Assembly (NCBI GenBank): GCA_013416795.1
Contig: RQSC01000008.1
Coordinates: forward strand, 175,598 to 194,838
DNA from: Prasinococcaceae sp. CCMP 1430
Lineage: Eukaryota; Prasinodermophyta; Palmophyllophyceae; Prasinococcales; Prasinococcaceae
DNA: 19,241 nucleotides
Reading direction: 5' to 3'
Part shown: piece after piece, positions 15,707 to 19,241 of the stretch
Numbering within the stretch: the first letter of the stretch is position 1
Layout: each line of letters starts with the position of its first letter
Notes under the pieces: generated by a model
Seen by the model: the letters and a program-made list of their open reading frames with translations, nothing else
Told to the model about the DNA's origin: nothing
The model's database searches: none
Program-made: the position numbers and the translations under genes

Positions 15707-16765
15707 GCGCGGTGCCCGGACGCGGCGTCGCCCGCGACGGCCGACCCCGCGCTGCGCTGGCTCGAGCGGCCGCCGCTGCCGCCCAAGGCGGAGGTGTACG
15801 CGCACATCAAGAACTTCGCCAGCGCGGACGGCCGCGTCGCCACCGGCGTGTTCGCGTCCACCATGTGCGCGCTCTTCGGCGCGTACGCGCTCGCGCACCA
15901 GGGGCTGCTGGCGGGCGGTGCCGCCGGCGCCATGGCCGTCGCGGGAGGCCTCGTCGCGGGCGTGCTGCTCAAGATACGCACCTTCATGTGCTTCCACGAC
16001 ATGGCGCACAAGTCGTTCTGGCCGACGACGAGCGCGACGGGCCGGCTGGCCAACCGCGTGTTCGGCGCGCTGTCGGGCGCGCTGTGCTACACGTCCTTCA
16101 CGCGCTGGGACAGGATCCACAACAACCACCACCGCATCTCCAACGACCTCGACGAGAACCAGCACGCGCAGACGGCGCCCTGGAGCACCCGCGAGCGCGC
16201 CGAGAAGACGCAGGCCACGCGCAACCTCTTCGACGCCAAGTACAACCAGTGGGTGCAGTGGGTGGTGGGGCCGTGGTTCGTCTTCTTCGTCGTGAACCGC
16301 AAGTGCCCGCCGCTGGAGAACCTGCTCTGGGCGGCGCCGCTCGCGGCGTGCTACGCGGTGGGGGGCGCGAAGCTGCTCGCGTTCGAGTTCGCCGTCAGCT
16401 ACGTGACGGCCTTCCTGGGCATGTGCCTGTTCCACGCGCAGCACACCTTCGACGGCGTGTACAAGCGGCGTAAGGACGAGTGGGACTACTACGAGAACGG
16501 CATGCTCGGCTCGTCCATGCTGCTCATCCCGGAGGCGCTCAAGCCCTTCACGCTGGGGATCGAGTACCACCACATACACCACCTCTCGGTGGGCGTGCCC
16601 TCGTACAAGCTGCGCGCGTGCCACGAGGCCGGCGACGAAAAGGGCCTCTGGGATGCCGTGCCCACGCTGCCGCTGAGCTCCATCCCCGCCACCATGCCGT
16701 ACGCCGTGTGGGACGAGGACGACCAGAAGTTCCTCAGCGTGCCGGAGAGCCGCGCGAGGGACTGA
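15707..16765 (+). CDS. Membrane fatty acid desaturase (start not resolved)
   Basis: Di-iron fatty acyl desaturase (FA_desaturase family); introduces a double bond in acyl lipids in the ER or plastid membrane. It has the three histidine boxes: HDMAH (15995-16009), HNNHH (16118-16132) and HHIHH (16568-16582), plus FHAQHTFDGVY. Hydrophobic spans surround them (ALFGAYALAHQGLLAGG, WVVGPWFVFFVV, FAVSYVTAFLGMCLF). The ending LIPEALKPFTLGIEYHHIHH with PSYKLRACHE fits omega-type acyl desaturases; regiospecificity cannot be told. No cytochrome b5 domain. No in-frame ATG lies between 15473 and the first membrane span, and the ATG at 15470 falls opposite the conserved Nbr1 domain, so the true first exon is unseen. 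The coordinate given is only an approximate beginning. Confidence 0.88.
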   Translation, partial: ARCPDAASPATADPALRWLERPPLPPKAEVYAHIKNFASADGRVATGVFASTMCALFGAYALAHQGLLAGGAAGAMAVAGGLVAGVLLKIRTFMCFHDMAHKSFWPTTSATGRLANRVFGALSGALCYTSFTRWDRIHNNHHRISNDLDENQHAQTAPWSTRERAEKTQATRNLFDAKYNQWVQWVVGPWFVFFVVNRKCPPLENLLWAAPLAACYAVGGAKLLAFEFAVSYVTAFLGMCLFHAQHTFDGVYKRRKDEWDYYENGMLGSSMLLIPEALKPFTLGIEYHHIHHLSVGVPSYKLRACHEAGDEKGLWDAVPTLPLSSIPATMPYAVWDEDDQKFLSVPESRARD

Positions 16766-16910
16766 GCGCGCGCCCACGCCGTTTTTTTTGTCGCAGCCTC
16801 TGCACGGTTAGCCGCTAGCTAATTTAGAGCAAACTGAGACGCGCCCCCGCAGGCGCCGCGTGTCACGGCTCCCGAACGTGAGGAGACCTAACCCCCCATC
16901 CCCCCCNCAG
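16766..16910. other. Desaturase 3' flank and N-containing junction
   Basis: Contains a T8 run (16783-16790), the stretch GCTAGCTAATTTAGAG, and then GTGAGG (16878), CCTAAC (16887-16892), a C-run, N and CAG. The last elements mimic a complete but very short (33-nt) intron, or the 3' part of a longer intron shortened at the N. Confidence 0.4.
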
Positions 16911-17880
16911 CAGCAGAACGGGAGGGGCGGGGCAGGCGCGTCTGCGGGCATCAGCGGCATGATGGGCATGGGCTCCACGTACGCGTTGGCGGGCCAGCAG
17001 CAGCGATCACAGGTGCGATGGCGCGCGCGCGTTGCGCGCGCGCGGCGCGCCCGACGGTGCTCGCTCGCACGCGTGCGCTGACGTCTGCAACTGCCTGCGA
17101 ACGCGCCCCTCGCAGCTCGATCACGTTGCGAACATGCAGCGCCTGCAGGGGCAGCAGCAGCACGTGGCTCAGGTGCAGATGATGCCGGCAGGCGGCGCGG
17201 GCGCGTCTGGCTCGCGAGCGGGGACAGTTCCGATGGGACGGCAGGTGAGCCTCGGCGACCCGTTGCAGCTCGACGAGCTCCTCGGCCTGCAGGGGCTCGC
17301 CGAGAACGGCTACACGGTGCAGGACGTGATGGTGCCCAAGAACGATGCCGATCCAGACGGGTACCTCTTCGAGGGCCTGGCCGACTTCGACGACGAGGAC
17401 CTCATGGTCCCTGGCTACGATCCCAACGCAATAGGCGCTCTGTCCAGCCGCGGGTACTCGGGCTTTCCGGGCATGCCTGGGGTGGGCGTGGCGGGTGGGA
17501 GCGGGCCGTCCAACGGAAGCTTCAACGACGACGGCGTCGTTCCGGACTTCGGCGCGTCGGGCGCCGCGTCGGGCGGCGCGCGGGGCACGAAGCGACAGAG
17601 AGGGCAAGGGCTGGGGCTTGCACAGGCGCTCAGCTCCAGACCGAGGCGCAGCCGCAGGAGCTGCTCGCAACCCCGGGCCCCTATCACGCACACACACACA
17701 CACACACACCGCCCCCACCCACCTCAAGCGTGTGGCGGGCGGCTCCAGCGGCGTGTGGCGCGCGCGCGCGGTGTGGCGCGCCGGCCGCGGTCACTGTGCC
17801 TGCGCGGCGCCCGCTGGCCACGCGTTGCGAATCCGAACCAATCATTAAAATCTACATTACATGTACCCACGGGAAAATAA
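16911..17880 (+). CDS. Gln/Gly-rich acidic protein, function unknown (5' end lost at N), one intron
   Basis: Coding is 16911-17012 joined to 17116-17880. Exon 1 reads QQNGRGGAGASAGISG and MMGMGSTYALAGQQQRSQ. Exon 2 continues LDHVANMQRLQGQQQHVAQV, then a more ordered segment with QLDELLGLQGLAENGYTV, an acidic patch FEGLADFDDEDLMVPGYDP, a Gly/Ser linker and a basic KRQR. Gln-rich plus acidic composition with a possible nuclear signal suggests a transcription-related protein; this is inference, and no DNA-binding domain is visible. After about 17630 the translation becomes Arg-rich and crosses a CA microsatellite, so the last 80 residues may be non-coding, with an unrecognised splice site before them. 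The start lies upstream of, or within, the N. Confidence 0.55.
17013..17115 (+). other. Intron in Gln-rich gene
   Basis: 103-nt GT-AG intron, phase 0. Donor CACAG|GTGCGA, acceptor CTCGCAG|CTCG. A CTGAC branch candidate has its A at 17081, 34 nt before the acceptor. It joins QQQRSQ to LDHVANMQR, keeping Gln-rich composition across the junction. Confidence 0.75.
17688..17709. repeat. CA microsatellite
   Basis: About 10 uninterrupted CA units, near the doubtful 3' end of the Gln-rich reading frame. Confidence 0.9.
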
Positions 17881-18299
17881 GACCCACCATGCATTGCGCG
17901 GATTTGAATTGTCGTGTAATTGGAACTTCGTTCGGTGTTTCGCGTCGGCTTCAAGAATTGCACGCAATCTAAATTAGTGGAGTGGTCGCATCGCGCCGTG
18001 CTCATGGCGTGGCGCCAGGGGGCTGCGAGGGCGCTGAGGAGGTCAAGGCGGTGAGGAACTTCCTCCGACGGAGTCCTTGCGCTCCAGCGTGACGAGGGCA
18101 CGCGCGATAGAGCGCGACAGAAGAATGAGAAGATAGCAACGGCTGCGTGCGTCTTTAAGTGTTGTCATCACGCACGAGCGCGCGTGCCGTCAGCGCACCA
18201 CCAGGCCACTAGTTAGCGACTAGAGTAGGCCGTCTCTGTTGGCAACTTGAAGCTGCAGCCAGGCCGGGGAGGAGCGAGTCCTGCGCATGCGCAAAGTCC
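17881..18299. other. Convergent gene-free region
   Basis: Less GC-rich than its surroundings at 17830-17985 (for example AATCATTAAAATCTACATTAC just before and GAATTGTCGTGTAATTGG inside). No tRNA-like fold or coding match is seen. It should hold the 3' flanks of the Gln-rich gene (TACATGTACCC, 17856-17866) and of the Cys-rich membrane protein. Confidence 0.5.
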
Positions 18300-19214
18300 T
18301 CAAGGAGGAGGTCTGATCGAGGACTCGGAGGCTCGCGCATCCTCCTCGACTCGGCCCGGGACGTACGGGTCCCCTTCGGCACGCGTGCTGCTCGCTGCAG
18401 CGCCCACTACGCCAGCGCTTGCCACGGCTGAGGCGAAGGCCGCCTCGTAGCTACTCCTCCCCTCGGCCGCATACGCATTGATCCTGTGAGCGACCACCGC
18501 CGTCGTCCCCATCACCGACGCCACCGCGAAGAGTGCGAGCAGGAGAACACCGTTGCCGCCGCGCCTGCTGCCACGGTTCATGCGCAAGGCGCTGCGCCGC
18601 AGCGCTTCGAAGGGGGTAGGCGCTACGATGGCGGCGTTCGCAGCGCTCACATAGCCGCGCCCGCCGCACGCGTTCGCGACAACACAGCCACCGCCGCCAT
18701 CTCCGTCCTCGATGTCTACATCTACGTGTGGTCCTAGCACGGGGGGTAGCGGCTCCCCGCCCGGCCAGGCGGAGAGCGCTGGCCCGCCGACGTGCTGCCG
18801 TGGTGGCGCGCACACCGTGCAGCATCCATTGCACGCCCCGGAGCTCGCGCCTGCCGCGCACGCTGCCTCGCACGCCGCTCCCACGGTCTGCTCGCAGCAG
18901 GCGGCGGCCACGCACGGCGGCGCGTCGACGGGCGCCGCCGGCAGGCACAGCCACTCGGCTGGCGGCGCGCCTTGCAGCATGCGCCGCATGTAATCATCCA
19001 GCCGCTGGCGCCCCTCTACGTCGGCGGGCAGGATGCTCGGGGAGTCGGGGGCAAGGGTCGCCCCAGCGCCGCTCGCGATCTGTGCGCGCTGCTGCGCAGG
19101 CGGGCTCGCCAACACTCCCGCCTCGCCGCTGGACGCCCCAGCCGGGGGCTGTTGAGGGCGCCGCTGCCACCATTCCGTCGCCGCGCCAGCGCCGCCGCCG
19201 CGCGCGCGCAACAT
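18300..19214 (-). CDS. Cys-rich single-pass membrane protein, function unknown
   Basis: 304 residues from the ATG at 19214; the frame stays open to the window edge, so the start could lie outside. The N-terminal part is Ala/Gln/Pro-rich. Residues about 60-90 include ILPADVEGRQRLDDYMRRML. Residues 90-135 hold ten cysteines in 46 residues (C90, 101, 106, 107, 115, 119, 128, 131, 132, 135) with two CC pairs, suggesting disulfides or metal binding. One clear membrane helix lies at about 222-243 (GVLLLALFAVASVMGTTAVV), preceded by a basic stretch (RMNRGSRRGG), so a type II or similar orientation with the basic side cytosolic is plausible. The remaining 60 residues are low complexity. I recognise no family; codon use is GC-rich like its neighbours. 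Confidence 0.55.
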   Translation of the reverse strand: MLRARGGGAGAATEWWQRRPQQPPAGASSGEAGVLASPPAQQRAQIASGAGATLAPDSPSILPADVEGRQRLDDYMRRMLQGAPPAEWLCLPAAPVDAPPCVAAACCEQTVGAACEAACAAGASSGACNGCCTVCAPPRQHVGGPALSAWPGGEPLPPVLGPHVDVDIEDGDGGGGCVVANACGGRGYVSAANAAIVAPTPFEALRRSALRMNRGSRRGGNGVLLLALFAVASVMGTTAVVAHRINAYAAEGRSSYEAAFASAVASAGVVGAAASSTRAEGDPYVPGRVEEDARASESSIRPPP

Positions 19215-19241
19215 CCGGGCCCGGGCCACCCGGCCGGACCG

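Noticed and set aside
17724-18101. Minus-strand frame beginning MPSSRWSARTPSEEV
   Set aside because: No domain, mixed composition, crosses the AT-richer intergenic region and has no supporting context.

Overview
The window looks like nuclear DNA from a GC-rich photosynthetic eukaryotic microalga. Four protein families are interrupted at conserved sites by short GT-AG introns (103-143 nt). The gene set is eukaryotic: an Arf GTPase, NIP7 and an Nbr1-type domain. Several genes point to a plastid: a CLC-e type chloride channel, a CbbY-type xylulose-1,5-bisphosphate phosphatase domain, and a phosphoglycerate mutase with a signal-like leader. A Ser-Pro-Thr 'SPTKSPT' repeat protein is typical of stramenopile and haptophyte-grade algae, while TGTAA-like 3' motifs recall green algae. 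I therefore do not assign a lineage. Three single N bases (1460, 7455, 16907) probably mark assembly joins.

Layout. 1-738: an 83-bp CA-rich minisatellite and low-complexity DNA. 739-3986 (+): a WD40-like fragment running, across an N, into a RecD2-type helicase with one intron. 3987-5533: non-coding DNA with poly-G tracts, a degenerate 31-bp repeat and a Z-DNA-prone inverted repeat. 5534-6840 (-): CdsA with one intron. 6785-7132 (+): the 3' half of NIP7. 7456-9406 (+): a CLC-e-like channel with a probable 1-nt frameshift and one intron. 9666-10244 (-): an Arf GTPase. 10560-11085: a duplicated element with alternating AT-rich and GC-rich blocks. 11104-11985 (+): phosphoglycerate mutase. 12287-13951 (-): a PanE-like/CbbY fusion. 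13860-14903 (+): a Pro/Ser/Thr protein with near-identical 183-bp repeats. 15133-15621 (-): an Nbr1 FW-domain protein. 15707-16765 (+): a membrane fatty acid desaturase. 16911-17880 (+): an unrecognised Gln/Gly-rich acidic protein with one intron. 18300-19214 (-): an unrecognised Cys-rich single-pass membrane protein.

The genes do not form an operon or an obvious pathway. Lipid metabolism (CdsA, desaturase) and carbon metabolism (phosphoglycerate mutase, CbbY) recur, but this looks like ordinary mixed nuclear gene order. The most notable points are: the PanE-like/CbbY fusion; three places where two divergent genes meet head to head and at least one has lost its 5' end (biology or chimeric assembly); an invariant CTGAC branch-site candidate in all four introns; shared TGTAA/TGTAC motifs after stop codons; and the duplicated 211-bp-offset element before phosphoglycerate mutase. 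I saw no CRISPR array, insertion sequence, tRNA or rRNA, and no clear defence or mobile system.
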